Shown here piece after piece: positions 43,579 to 57,320 of a stretch of DNA of 64,000 bases (positions are counted from its first letter, which is position 1; each line of letters begins with the position of its first letter). This DNA is from Prorocentrum cordatum. Lineage: Eukaryota > Sar > Dinophyceae > Prorocentrales > Prorocentraceae. The notes below the pieces were generated by a model. That model did no database searches. It worked only from the letters and a program-made list of their open reading frames with translations, and was not told where the DNA came from. The stretch is taken from assembly GCA_963575745.1 (NCBI GenBank), contig CAUYUJ010012669.1:1175562-1239561 (forward strand), read 5' to 3'. Both the position numbers and the translations under genes were made by a program.

Positions 43579-44262
43579 CCGGTGCAGCGGCGATGCAGCG
43601 CGATCCCCCGAAGCCCACCTGGGGACAACCCGCATCGTAAGGACGCACGGTGAGGGTGCGAGGGCCTTGGAAGGCCACGCCTGCGCTCTGCGAGCGGGGC
43701 GCGGCCAGCGAAAGCGGCCAAGGATGGGCCGAGGGGGAAGGATGCAAGGGTAACCTTGGAAAGTTGCTCATCCTCACCATGCGGGCTGACAGCACTCGGA
43801 CCCCATTTGGGAGGCCTGGAACGGCCAACCGCGATCCGAGCGTGGCCAAAGCCGCCTGCGCACGCCCTCTCCCCTGGGCGGGACGCCGCTCGCGCCTCCT
43901 CGGCGGAGATCGCCCCTGGCGGCAGGCCCCTGCGGAGGGCGCGGTCGACGTCCTCGCCGCTGGCGCCGGGTACGCTCGCGTCCTCGCGCGCGCGCGCGGG
44001 AGGGGGGGGGGGGGGGGGGGGCGCGGGGCGGCGGCGGCCCGAGAGGAGCGTGCGCGCGCGCGGGCCGCGGCCCGCCATGCGAGATCATGCGGTGACAAGC
44101 ACGTGTCGTCGCCTGCCTGCTCCTCCCCTCCTCTTCCCCCCCTCCCGCCGGGCAGCACGGCCTGCCCGGGACCAGCGCGGCGGCGCGCAGGGCTCTGTGT
44201 TCGAAATTTCGCAGGCGATCTCCAACCGGCATGCGGGGATCAAGCCGCGCCCCAGTGGGGCG
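43579..44262. other. GC-rich spacer
   Basis: Contains a G homopolymer near 43999-44018 and CG-alternating CGCGCGCG stretches (43985, 44050). Long frames on both strands, no domain recognised. Confidence 0.4.
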
Positions 44263-44352
44263 GGGAGGAGGAGGAGGAGGAGGAGGAGGAGGAGGAGGAG
44301 GAGGAGGAGGAGGAGGAGGAGGAGGAGGAAAGGAGGAGGAGGAGGAGAGCGG
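44263..44352 (+). repeat. GGA trinucleotide array
   Basis: GGAGGA run of about 65 bp continuing into imperfect units. Confidence 0.92.
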
Positions 44353-44589
44353 GGCCGGCTGGCGCACCTAGGGGGGAAGGCGGGGGGGGCGCGCCTCCTC
44401 AGAAGGCCCAGAAGGCCTTCTGAGAAGCTCTCGGAGCCTCTCTCCGAAGCCACGGAGGGACTGCCAGAAGGCTGGAGGACGTCTGAGAAGCCCCGCCGCC
44501 TTCTGAGAAGGCCTGCCCCCTCTCATCTCCCCCCTCGGCGCGCCGCTGAATGATGACGTGGACGATGACGCGTGCCATCTTGGTTCGAG

Positions 44590-44715
44590 GCGTGAGGTTC
44601 CGATCACCCAAGTTGGCCCCAAGAGGACCCCAAGGGAGCCCCAAAAGGGCCCCAACAGGGCCCCAAAGGCATCCTAAATGGCCCCAATAGGGCCCTGGTG
44701 GCCCAGGCGAGCGGC
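44590..44715 (+). repeat. CCCAAGAGG-type minisatellite, third locus
   Basis: GGCCCCAAGAGGACCCCAAG and related units. Short relative of the 1.2 and 15.8 kb loci. Confidence 0.7.
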
Positions 44716-44719
44716 CAGG

Positions 44720-45820
44720 ATGCTCCTATACCGAAAGATCCACGAAGACATTGACGGTTGACTCTTAGGCCTGCTCGGGCAGATCCCGGTCTTTGCTTGG
44801 ACGGCTGCCGCCCCTCTTTGCTACACCGCGTGCTCCCGCACTTCCCTTCCCTGATCAACGCAACTCGCGAGGGCACCATTGCTGAATAGGTTGGCGGGGG
44901 TATGCTAAGCGCGACGAGTTATAAGCCAACTAAGCTCTTGCCAGTGCTCTCCCGTTCGAGGCACTTGTTCTTGGAGGCTTCCATTGACGAAGCCCCCCCC
45001 CAGCAAGCATATGCCGTGAGGGCCATCTGGCCATACAGGAAGACTCAGCACTGCATGCTCAGATTCACGGAGCCGAGATGCAGCCCAACATCCGCAACGC
45101 CCAGAGACGGCAGCGCAGGCTCCGCTCCAGGCGGCGTGGCTGCCATGCGCCCGTCGCCCGTGGATCGTGGACGAGACCCGGGGAAGCCAGCCGGCGAGGG
45201 GGGTCGGTCCATTGAAGCATGCACCACAGGTTATCATATGCTTTGCTGGCCTGCGAGCGCAATTCTAGTCGGCCTCTAGTCGGTATCTGGCACTCCCGCG
45301 TTGGAGGCGCAATTTCAGCGATGGCCGCACACTGCGAACAAGCTTATTGCAGATAGGAGGTAAGAGGAGGGAAGGGAGGAGGAGGAGGAGGAGGTTGAGA
45401 AGGAGGAGGAGGCGGAAGGGAAGGAGGGAGGGAAGAGGAGTGGAAGAGACGAGGAAATGCGGAGGACCGGATTTGATGGTGGGGCTCCTCCCTTCTCCCG
45501 CCCCTTCCTCTGCGGTGAAGAACTTTTGCTTAGCGCGTCGCGCTGGCGGCCCCGTCGACGTGCTACGCCCTGCGAGCTGGTGGCGAGTCGCTCCGCTCCG
45601 CTGGGCATGAAGCCCAGAACGGCTCGGGACATTCGCGCTCGGAGACCAGGGCGTGTCACAGCGTGCCGCGCCGAAAAGTGATGGGCCAGAGCTGGCGGCG
45701 CGAAACTCTAATCGAAAATTTTCTGGATCGTGATCCCTCCCATATCCCACCTCCTGCCTGTCCTCCTCTTCCTTCTGCTGCGTTTCCGCCCTCCGCCGCC
45801 CACTTTCTTCAGCATCGTAT
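44720..45820. other. Unassigned spacer
   Basis: Open frames up to 161 aa without recognisable domains. A GGA-rich patch lies at 45365-45430. Confidence 0.4.
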
Positions 45821-45821
45821 C

Positions 45822-46243
45822 ATTCCTCCTCCTCCTCCTCCTCCTCCTCCTCCTCATCCTCCTCCTCGTCTTCCTCCTCCTCATCCTCCCCCTCCTCCTT
45901 CGCATCCTCCTCCTCCTCCTCCTCCTCCTCCTCCTGCTGCTGCTGCTCCTCCTCCTCCTCCTCCTCCTCCTCCTCACTCACTCACTCACTCACTCACTCA
46001 CTCACTCACTCACTCACTCACTCACTCACTCACTCACTCACTCACTCACTCACTCACTCACTCACTCACTCACTCACTCACTCACTCACTCACTCCTTCC
46101 CCCCCTCCTTCCCTCCTTCCCCTGCTGATCCCTCTCTGACTGGTGTTCGCCTTTTTGCCTCTCTCTCTTCCTCCTCCTCCTCCTCCTCCTCCTCCTCCTC
46201 CTGATCCTCCTCCTCCTCCTCCTCCTCCTCCTCCTCCTCCTCC

Positions 46244-46245
<2 letters not shown>
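45822..46245 (+). repeat. CTC arrays flanking an ACTC tetranucleotide array
   Basis: CTC/CTG units at 45822-45974, then about 30 perfect ACTC units (45975-46095), then TTCC-rich sequence and a further CTC array at 46168-46245. The ACTC block is translated as repeating Thr-His-Ser-Leu in every frame; it is not a gene. Confidence 0.95.
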
Positions 46246-47795
<1,550 letters not shown>

Positions 47796-48142
47796 AGCAG
47801 CAGCATCAACGTCCTCTTTTCTATTTTCCGCCCAGTTAGTGTTCCTTGTCGCATGTCGTACGTCGCGTCCCGTACGGCGGTCGCCGATCAACCCTACACC
47901 CTAGCAGGAGTCACCCCTGTGTTACCCCACGATCGGCTACACGCAAGGGTGGCCCTGGGCAAGAATGACCGTTGATGCGGGGTTTGCCGATGATTGCGTG
48001 CGATGCCGAACATTGATGAGCGATCTGCGTGCTCGGGTTGCCCCGAAGGCCCCACTCCACGCACCCCGCCCCACGCCCCGTCCCGCGACCCCGAAAACCG
48101 CGCACCGAAAGTCATTCTAGCGAAGGGCCACTACCACGTGTA
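47796..48142. other. Unassigned spacer
   Basis: Unique-looking sequence with short frames only. Confidence 0.4.
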
Positions 48143-48322
48143 CTCCAGATTTCGTAATAAAGGAAGGGGAGTCTCATTTCGGGGGGGGGGTCTCTTCCAG
48201 GCTATTTTGGAGGGCCTGGGGGGTCTGGGGACGATGTTTTGGAGGGTTCTCCCACGGGAGAGGTCTGAAATGGCTTGTATTGGAGGGTCCAGACCCCCTC
48301 CCTTTTATTACGAAAGCTGGAG
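48143..48322 (+). mobile_element. Stowaway-like MITE
   Basis: 180 bp with ~28-bp inverted repeats: left CTCCAGATTTCGTAATAAAG, reverse complement of right CTCCAGCTTTCGTAATAAAA, both continuing to a G-rich segment ending GTCT. TA stands directly outside both ends (48141-48142 and 48323-48324), matching the TA target duplication of Tc1/mariner-type elements, and the CTCC start resembles Stowaway ends. No coding capacity; a transposase would have to be supplied in trans. Confidence 0.85.
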
Positions 48323-48532
48323 TAGTCGACAAAGGGCACCCGATCCTGCATCCGCATCCTTGCATTGGTAACCTGGGCTGCTCGAGACTGCGTAACACGA
48401 CCTACTCCTTGGGGCCAGGAGCGGTTTCACATGCGACTGTGAACCGCCCGGGAGTCCTCTCGCCAGAGCTTCCTTTGTAAGATAAGCGCCGCAGAACACG
48501 ATCATAAAGTATAGTAGTACGGGGCCTGCTAT

Positions 48533-50668
48533 TTAAGCTGCGTTTGGGCAGCCGTGGGCGAAGGAAGGGCTGACCGCAAGGCCGATCCCCTCCCGAGCGC
48601 CCGTCGGTAAAGGCGATAAGGATGAGAGAAGGACTGCGGCAACGTCGGGATGGGCGGCGGCCGCGGTCAGAAGGGCGGTGGCCCCCCGGACTCCGCGACG
48701 GTTGCGGCTGCGTGGGCGGCTTGGACTCCGAGGTGGAGCTTTGTTACCTGAGTTGATATGGGGGCAAGTGCACTGGTTGCCCTCGAGGCAACGGCCGGCC
48801 ATTGGCCTGGCAGTAGCTGCAGCCTGCCGCGCGAAGTCGGTCGCAACGGTCGCTGCGTGGACAGGACCCAGACTTCGCAAACGAATGGCAGAAAGTTTGT
48901 CCGCGGTCCTGCGGGAGGCCGCGGGGAACTAATAAGCTGCTCGGCAGGGCCGGCGGGTGGTCGATATGGAGGTCGAGCACGCAAACCGGCGCGTAAGGGC
49001 TTGCACTTTGATGTTTAAATGCGTGTGATTTTGCTGCAAGCGACACAGAGCTGTTCCTGTCGAGACGGCGTCGCTGCAGTGGTAGTTGCGCGCTCTGTAT
49101 GTCCATGTTGGCCTCGCTGAAGTCAATGTAGCTCGATAGTAACACTGGCTCGTTGACAAATCCAACTATAAAATCGTTATGGTGCGTTCTTCGATGTCCT
49201 GTCGTGAATTGCCGTACCTTCGCGCTTCCACGGGCGGCGGCTGATCTGGGCACGAAATGACGACTCCACCTTCCACCATGCGCGGGGAAGGTGTCTCGCG
49301 AAGCTCCAATAATAGGTTGACCCAGCCGAACACGAACTGCTTGACGTCGTCATAATGTATGCGTAAGGTGTAAATAATAAGCTCGAAGCCGTGAATAATG
49401 CCATCGGCGTCCTCAACGTGGCAGGAGCGTAGGATAAGCCAATAAGGTTGGCGCCCGTTGAGCATGCGCCCTTGTCAGTGCCCTGTATTTCTCGGAATCC
49501 GACGTCCACGCGCAACTCGGCGGAAGTGATATGTCAGTGCAGCTGCCGGCATGCAGTCCAGGCTCTCGAGGTCACCCCTGTCGCGTAGGTCTTCCGTTTT
49601 CCAGCTGCAAACCAGGTTGCTCGGTTACGCATATGAGCTTGTAGGCGACGACGGGTCTTCCGGAGGCCCCGCAGAAAGCCTTGCGAAACTTCTGCTGCAA
49701 AAAAGCACCTAGGTTCTCTTGGGAAGGTAGGGCACCTCGCTGGTTTGAGATTCCTTGATCATGGCCAGAATCGCGATGGGATTGCCGCCGATTGTAAGCT
49801 GGGAAGTTGCGGCTGCGGAGCCAAACGGGCGGGCGGGCGCGGCAGCTCGCAGTCTCGTGCGCGCCGTCCGGAGGTGGCGCGTCCGCTGCACCTGTCGGTG
49901 CTGCTGTGCGTGCCGTGCGCGGAATAAGGGCTAACGTGACGGACTCCGCCCGACTTGTGTGCCCCGGTTCTGTGGTGGTTGAGGCTGATGGCGCTGCATC
50001 GCGCCTGCCACGCGCGCAGACGACTTGTCGTCGATGCTGGCGTGATCCTGCTGTCGTGGGTCCACGCGCCCCAGGAGTCCGTTGCCTTCCGCGCAGTTCT
50101 CGGTGGCTCGCTCAGTCGCGCGAGGGTGCTGTCGTTCCATTTCAAAAGAAAGATCAGGAATCGCGGTTTGTAAATCGCGGAAATCACTCGACCGCGTCGC
50201 AAGGCGGGTCTGAGCCCCAGAACCCCGTGCCGTCAAGGCATCTCTCTCTCTCTCTCTCGTTGTTTGGGCTTCGCGACACTGCTTGTACACGCGGTCCGCC
50301 GTCGCCCGCAGGGCCTGAACCTCAGATGCCGAGGCGGTGCCCAACTGATCAGTCTGAGTCCCTACAACATGCAGATCAGTCACGGTCTTTTTGAATGCAA
50401 AGACTCTGGCGGATAACTCAGGAATGGCTGCGGCGTGGGAGTCGTTGAAGCGTCGGTTGACAAAGGTCTTGACTAGGCGACGCATGCTGCAAAAGTCCAG
50501 TTTGGACGTCACTGGTCTCGGAGCGTACGACGGCAGCTTGGGAAGCAACCGTGTCGCGAAGCTCTTGTAGGTGTCCTTGGATGGCGCCAGGTGCTGTGCC
50601 GAATGTGGCCAGCGCGAACGCCTGTACCTCGCCGTGTAAAAATCGTGCTCACGAATCGCTCTGACCAC
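48533..50668 (-). pseudogene. Coding-like minus-strand pieces, possibly a gag-type gene
   Basis: Read from high to low coordinates: a frame 50668-49931 with a charged, helix-prone part (SASEVQALRATADRVYKQCR); a frame 49465-49166 with non-random composition (HVEDADGIIHGFELIIYTLR); and a frame 49253-48744 ending in CHSFAKSGSCPRSDRCDRLR. The last has the CX8CX5CX3 spacing of a CCCH zinc finger, but the final His is Arg. Leu/Glu-rich body followed by a zinc motif is a gag-like arrangement, but I recognise no family. Frames change between pieces, so either introns or decay must be assumed. Confidence 0.25.
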
Positions 50669-50902
50669 TGACCGCTAAAGGTTAACCTCGAGGCGCTGGA
50701 GGTCGGACTTGACGGAGGTAATGTCGACACGATCGTGGCCGAGTGGGGCAGTTTCGTCAATCTCCCGGAACATGTTGACAAACTCCGATCGCAAGACGGC
50801 CGCATCGGAAACGGCGGCGGCGACGGATCGTTGCACGGCGGAGAATGTTGTGCAGCAGAAGTCCCAACCTGGTTTCTCAGCTCGGCCACGTGTTGTCGGG
50901 GA

Positions 50903-51060
50903 TGGACAGACCCCCCTTTAGTAAAACGTGGTTTCGTGGCAACGACCCGAGGCCCAAACCTGACGGGCGAAAGCCTGGAAAATAACGGCCACGGCGCCCT
51001 CTCGAGAACCGACAAAGGACAATTCACGAATCGACGTGTCCCTGTTGGGGGTCCTGTGCA
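50903..51060 (+). mobile_element. MITE-like element family C, copy 1
   Basis: About 158 bp. Left end TGGACAGACCCCCCTTTAG; reverse complement of right end TGCACAGGACCCCCAACAG. Shared with 57321: CCTTTAGYAAAAC, a GGCC.CG.CGCCCTCTCG block, GAACCGA, and ACGTGTC near the right end. No coding capacity. Confidence 0.65.
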
Positions 51061-51083
51061 CCCCCGATGTCGTTGTGGCACCT

Positions 51084-51148
51084 GACGAGGAGGAGAAGGA
51101 GGAGGAGGAGGACGAGGAGGAGGAGGAGAAGGAGGAGGAGGAGGAGGC

Positions 51149-51183
<35 letters not shown>

Positions 51184-51241
51184 GAGGAGGAGGAGGAGGA
51201 GGAGGAGGAGGAGGAGGAGGAGAGAGGAGGAGGAGGAGGAA
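51084..51241 (+). repeat. GGA trinucleotide array
   Basis: GAGGAG/GGAGGA run with a G homopolymer in the middle. Confidence 0.93.
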
Positions 51242-54060
51242 ACTGACGAGGGTGTTGGGGCGCCCGTTGTGCGGCCTCCCTGGGGGCGGCTGCGGCCATG
51301 AGCGTGATGTGCGGCCATGTCGCGGCGATCGATCTGCCAGAATCCACGGTAATGGAACGCGAGGCTGGCGGGGCGATGTCGAGAGACGGAGGTCGCGCGA
51401 GTGTGGACTGAGCCACCCTCGGAAACAATGCGCCAGGAATCCATTGTACGAGCCCGCTCAACCACGCGACGTGGGCGATTCACGCGTTCGGAAGCGAAGA
51501 CGTCGCGCGTCCACTCAAGGAAACCACGAGGGCCCAACGTAGACGGGACACCTGGGGACAGGAAGTCCCGTGGGTGCACCACAGGCCAAATATAGACCGC
51601 TTGCAAGGGTTCCCCCCCGCATGCTTTGAACCGTGAAGTCGGGAACTCCTGGGGGATGAACGCCCTGTGTGTTGCGAGGTCCACGGGCGCCAGCGATTGC
51701 AGAAGCTCTTCTCCACCATCGGCGAGCACCCTGTGAATGACCCAGTCCACCGAAGCTGCCGCCTGCAAGGGTTGCCCCCCGCAGGCGCTGCCGAGAGCTC
51801 CATGGTCAGCGGTTCCTACTGTGGGGGGGTGGCGTGCAAGCTCGGATCGCCGAAAGCATCGTAGGTGGAGGAGGAGGAGGAGGGAGGAGGAGGAGGAGGA
51901 GGAGGAGGAGGAGGAGGGGGAGGAGGAGGAGGAGGAGGAGGAGGAGGAGGAGGAGTGGGTGGGGGCCAGACCGGCCAAATCCTCAGACATGTCGGAAGTG
52001 TCTGGGCAGCTCTGTGCTATATGGCGGCATTCGCTCTGCCAGAGTGCCCCAACACCCTCAAGGCTGCGTGCGAACGTCCGCGATGCAGGGGCATCGCCAC
52101 CGTTCCGCCGCAGAAGGCGGCACACCTGCACGAGGCGGGGTGGTCGTCGCCTGGGCAGAGCTGGCGCCCCGCCGCGCGAGGGTAGCGAATAAGGCGCCGA
52201 TTGTCCGCGTGGGGGAAGGATTGGCCGAATGACCGAGGGGCCGACCCCTTCCCGAACATCTGTCGGTAGCGGCGGCAACGATGAGTGGAGGGCTACGGTG
52301 AAGGCTTTACCCTTCACTGGTGTCCAAAAGTCAGCGCATGCCTGCGAATACCTGTGAGCCGAAATGGGGCAGCGGGCACAGTAGAGGAAAGGACAGGAAG
52401 GGGGGTCATTCACACGGGCTCGTAGGCACGCGTTCCAATTTCCCGAGGAGGTCGTTCAAGGCTGGCCAGAATTCAAGTACATGCAGCATGGCTTCGGTCA
52501 TACTCTTGTAAAGCTCAAGGCCCCAGTGATAAGACGAACGGTCAGGATCGTGCGCGTGATTCGTCTGTGCAAAATGGATGGTCAGCGTATCAGCACAAGC
52601 CTTCCCTTTGATGTCTGTCACGCAGTGCCGCAGGAGTGCTAACTTCAACCTCGTCGAGGTGGGCTTTAGTGTTGCGAGGGCGAGTTCTAGCACCATAGGG
52701 TCTTTCGTCTCCGGGGCACGAGCAACATGTGGGCACATCCACGCTGCAGATGGTGTCTTCCATCCCGCAGGAACAAACAGCGGTGTCCGAATCCTACGCG
52801 TCAAAAGTTATGTCAGTTGTATAGCCTTCCCCCTGCACCTGACAGACATTCACACTTGCACACGCTGCAGGCCAGAGTTCGATCCAGTCGACGCTGTGCG
52901 CGGGGACCCCGCACCGAAGAGCCCAGTACAGGCAGAGCCTGGCCATCGCTCGGACGTCCATTCCCTGTGTTTGTTTCGGTATCGTGCGTGGTTTTTTCGC
53001 CAAATGGTCAAGGATGCTCCTCGATGGTCCTCGCCGAAGGAAAACTGCACACGTCCGAGCGATGCCAAGGAGCTCCGTCATCGATAACGGCTTCCTGATG
53101 TGCGTTGAAGGCCTGTAGCAAATGTTGAAGCGCGTCCTTCAACGCAAACAGAGTGCGCTGAAAGACGCCCATCACAATGAAGCCGGCTGAAGATCCCGCA
53201 GAAAGGCATTAGCAGGACGGACTGGGCGTGGTGATGTCCGACTTTCTCCTCCTCCCCCCTCCCCCTCCCCTCCCCTCCCTCCCTTCTCCCTCCTCTTCGC
53301 CTCCGCCGCCGCCTCTCCGCCAGTCTGGCCCTCCCCTTCCCCGAACTGCACCATGCATTCATCGCGCGCTCGGTCTCCTCCATCAGGGCTGCCGACCACA
53401 TGTTCGGCCCAAGCTGTGCGTTGGCCTCCAGGGCATAGATGTGCATGGCCTCGGCCACAGGCGCAGGCAGCAGGGGGCGGGGGGTGGGCACGTGCGGCTC
53501 AAAGCCGGCAGGAGCACGTTCCGAAAGACATTATCTGCTGTGGAGTTACTGGGATCCTGGATCGTAGTGTAGGCGATCGCAAACCAAGGTGGTGCATCGC
53601 CCACGTACGTTCTGCAACGCGTCTGAAGAATATGCCTAGCTTATGTGGGCAAGGCCTGAGCAGGATTTGGACGAAACGAGGCGCTACCAAGATGACAAAC
53701 GACTGGGCATTCACAACGAAACCGCTCAGTGCTACGTTGTGGGGGCTCCGCCTGCGTTCGTCCAACGACCGAAGGGATAGCAGAAAGGGCCAATTGCAGC
53801 ACGGGTCCGCACTGAGCGCGCGGCCAGGAAGATTCCGTCGTTCACAGCCCTTTCGAACTTCTCTGGGTCCCCTGTCTCCTGCGGCGCGACCCGCTGAGAA
53901 GCCAAGACAAGACAAGACAGCAGGACAAGGCGAGAAGAAGCGAGACAATGAAGGGGCAAGACAAGAAACAACGAGTGTATTGCTTCTGGGTGCCTCACGT
54001 CTCAGTAGCTCCACCGCAATTCAACATTGGTGCCTGTGGGGCCTTGGAGGGCAGCTTTCT
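51242..54060 (-). pseudogene. Unidentified coding-like minus-strand region
   Basis: Several minus-strand frames read like protein rather than low complexity: 51600-51370 (RGFLEWTRDVFASERVNRPR), 51820-51600 (VDWVIHRVLADGGEELLQSL), 52804-52406 (WGLELYKSMTEAMLHVLEFW), 53081-52794 (ARLCLYWALRCGVPAHSVDW) and 53604-53078 (VAEAMHIYALEANAQLGPNM, with a frame break near 53490). They share strand and order, so one decayed or intron-split gene or transposon ORF is plausible. A GGA array (51866-51955) interrupts it. I recognise no domain. The motif ACGG(Q/E)PLQA occurs twice on minus, about 165 bp apart. Confidence 0.25.
51866..51955 (+). repeat. GGA trinucleotide array
   Basis: About 90 bp of GGAGGA. 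Confidence 0.93.
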
Positions 54061-57000
54061 CCCTTGGCCGCGCCCGTGCGGACGTGACAGGTAGCAGGAG
54101 CCCCTACTCGCATTCCCACTCCCCTTCAATGCTAGCTATGCCGTTGTCAGACCAGCTGTGACTAGCCCCAAGGTCATGGCCATGCTGTATTGCCTCCAGC
54201 AGGGAGTATTACATGGACTCCTTGTATTGACTCCCGCAGAGAGTCTTGGACAAGCTCCCTCGGGGAATAATGCATCGACTCCCACGGAAAGCATTGCAGT
54301 AATTGCGCAGGGAGCACGGTATCGTTTCCAACACGCAGTTTGCACTCACTCCCGCAAAGCGCCTTGCTATGACAATGCCGAATACCTAACTAGCCCCCAA
54401 GAGCCCCAATACTGCTTATCATGGACTCGCCACGTTGCTTTGCAATACCTAATTGCCCTGCGCTCGGCTAGGCCCAGGAATACTTGGACGGCCTCTGGTG
54501 CCATGCTTGCGTAAGAGCGCTACCTGAACAATAGGGCTGCAAAGAAGGCTATGACCCAAAATGTAAAAAAGAACATGTTTCTACTGTTTGGGTGGGGCAC
54601 AGGGCAGTGCCGGGATCCGCCCAGTCCCCCGAGAACGCTCGCGCACCGTCCAAAAATCGCCCGTGATCACAGCTGGTGCCGTCCCAGGACCCCAGGCGGT
54701 GCTCCACCAGAGCTGTCCTGGAGCCCAACCAAGACGCGCTCATCCTCCAAGAACCTCGCTAGGGAGTCGCACCAGAATCCCACAAAAGCCCAGCCGGCGT
54801 CGTTCCAGAGCCCTGCCAGAGCCGTCTGACAGCCCGAGCATGGCATTAGTACCGCACCAGAATACTTCCAGGATGTGTTCTGATTGCGACTAACACGTCA
54901 CACCAGCACCCTACCATTACCTTGCCACCGCCTCTTACCCTACCAGGGTCCTACTAAATTAGCATTTAAGGGCGACTAACTGGGCCAAGTCAGTAGAACT
55001 ACGTTCGCTGCATCATTGACGTTTCCGAAACAGGGGGCGGGCTACGCACTACGAGCTGCTCACATACATAAGAGTTCCATTCAAGAGGGCTTGTTCAGGC
55101 TGTCTCTCCGAAAACCAACGGGCCTCGCGTTGGCCTGTGCAACCCTCTCCAAGGCCGGAAGAGAAAACCTGCAAAGGGAAGCTCCAGCCGGGCACATGTG
55201 ACCTGAGGCGGCACCAGCCCCCGAAGACTTCGAAAGGGGCAAGCAGGCGCACGAGAAGGCGGGAACTGCAGACGCTTTGCAATGGGAGAATGGTGCATCG
55301 ATAGATGGAGCGACGGAGACGAGGGATGGGGAGGGGAAGGAGGGAGACGGGAGGAGCGCCGAGTGGGACCGACCTGTCAACGCATGCTTGTGTTGGTGAA
55401 CGTCATTTGACGTGTACGTTTGATGTTGGGGGGGGTGCGGCTTTTGTAGTCAACAAATATACTGGCATTCTGAAAGATAGAGGGACAGAAGGTAAGAGAG
55501 AGAGCCCAGTACTGAGTGATATGTTCGAAAAGTGAACGGGGGGTGGATGTGCGAGCGTTTGTGGACGAGTGCGTTGGCAATTGAATAAGCTAGGAAGTGA
55601 AGGAAGGGAATGCGTGACTGAACGTCAACTTTAGCAACCAACAGAAGATACAAACATGATTATCTCCTTCGATGCTTCCAAGAACTGCTGTACATCCTTG
55701 AGGCCAACTGCTACGCGGTCTTGCCGGGACAACTTCTTGGACGACGTGAGGAAAAACCTTGAGGGCCACTGCAAGCAATAACAAATCACAAACGCAGCGA
55801 TAGTGGCCTCATGTGCGAGGTGGGTATGCTTGCGCTGGCGACGAGGACGTCGTGACTGCAAGCAGCCGAAATCGTTACACGCAACAGCGGGTACACCCAA
55901 AGGTGAGACGCATTGCCGTCCCAACCTCCTGGGTCGACTCTTGTAGCTCCCACCATCTAAGCTTCATCGTTCATCAATAACGTCCGTCATCCCATTGGTG
56001 ATATGCCAATCTCCCCGACCAAATCTTCCAAACCCGTGATCTCATCACAATCCTAATCACGCTGGCTGCCGCAATTAACGCAGGCCGACCACGCCGTCAC
56101 GCCGAATCCATCGCACGTCTGCTTGGACAGAACAAGTCCTTCCATCAGGGCCCGCAAGACTTGCATGGGCTCTCAGGATTACGGCGGCTGTCAACGACCC
56201 GACGGTCCAACATCCACCCTTTCGCCAGCGAGTGGGCATTTCCTAAATGGGCAGGGGTCAGGTGTCGGCACTGCAACGCTCCATTGGTGACCCCGAGACG
56301 AATGGTACATGAGGCAGCGGCACAATGCCCAGCCGCGATGCTCTGAAAACATGAACGTCGCTTCATAGAACGCCCATGTCACGAGAGGCTGACGTGCAAA
56401 CAAGCCGCTCCCTTCTGCGGTTGTCCGCACCTTGAGGCGCACCTGGAGCCCGGGAGCGGGTGCCATTCGTGCTCGATGCTTCCCTTCCTCGCGTCTGGCC
56501 TCCCTTTTCGCTGGTCTCTGCGGTCTCCCTCCGCGCTCCATGCCGGTCTCTCGCTGCCCTTCCTGCGGTCTGCCATGCCACGGGCAGCCGCGGAGCCTGA
56601 TGCCGGCTGCATTGCCTTCCTGGGTAGCCATGACCACGCGCACCCACGCCGCCGTAACTTTGCGCTCGTGCCTGCACGCAGGCACGCGGGCATCAGGACA
56701 CGACGACACCATGATCCAACCCTGGGCGTCACCCAACCGTCCCCATCGACGGTCGGCGAGCGCTCACGCTCGGTGTGCCTTCTTGCTATGTGCACTGCTC
56801 GGCTTCTCTGAAGCATCAAAGCCCTATCTCCGCCCCTCTCTCCTTCAATCCCTCTTTCTCGCACTCTCTCTCTCTCACCCTCTCCCTCTCTCTCTCTTTG
56901 CCCTCCCCCCCGCGCACTCGAATCAATGTACACACGCATCTGTATGCATGGCTCGCAAACCCATTCTGGGGCATCCAAGCAATGCGAACTTGGGAGCAGC

Positions 57001-57317
57001 TGCGGCGGCGATTCAGCGGACGCCATCCAGCATCCATACAACGTGTGATTCAGCTTCGGCAGGGAGAAGGCTGCAGATAACACGCTGCGATGGCGACATC
57101 GGCCAAGAAGCCACGAGACGCTCAAGATCTGGCTTGTAGTTCGGCCCGCCACCGGGGAGACTCCACCAACAACTCCGGTGTACTCCGCGACTGCTGCTGC
57201 TCTTGCGCCAGGGGGGCGCAGGGCGAGCTGCCTGGTGGAGGCTGGTGGCAGCGGCAGAGCAGGCCCTGGATTGCGGCCGAGTCCACAAAGACTCACCCTG
57301 AGCACCACGTCTCCTCG
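54061..57317. other. Unassigned spacer
   Basis: Short frames without domains. Contains weak ~30-bp GACTCCCRCRGAGAG repeats near 54200-54290, a GAGAGAG patch at 55495 and CTCTCTC sequence at 56865-56900. Nothing is recognised as coding. Confidence 0.4.
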
Positions 57318-57320
57318 GCG

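Noticed and set aside
45663-46139. Thr-His-Ser-Leu repeat protein
   Set aside because: Direct translation of the ACTC tetranucleotide array.
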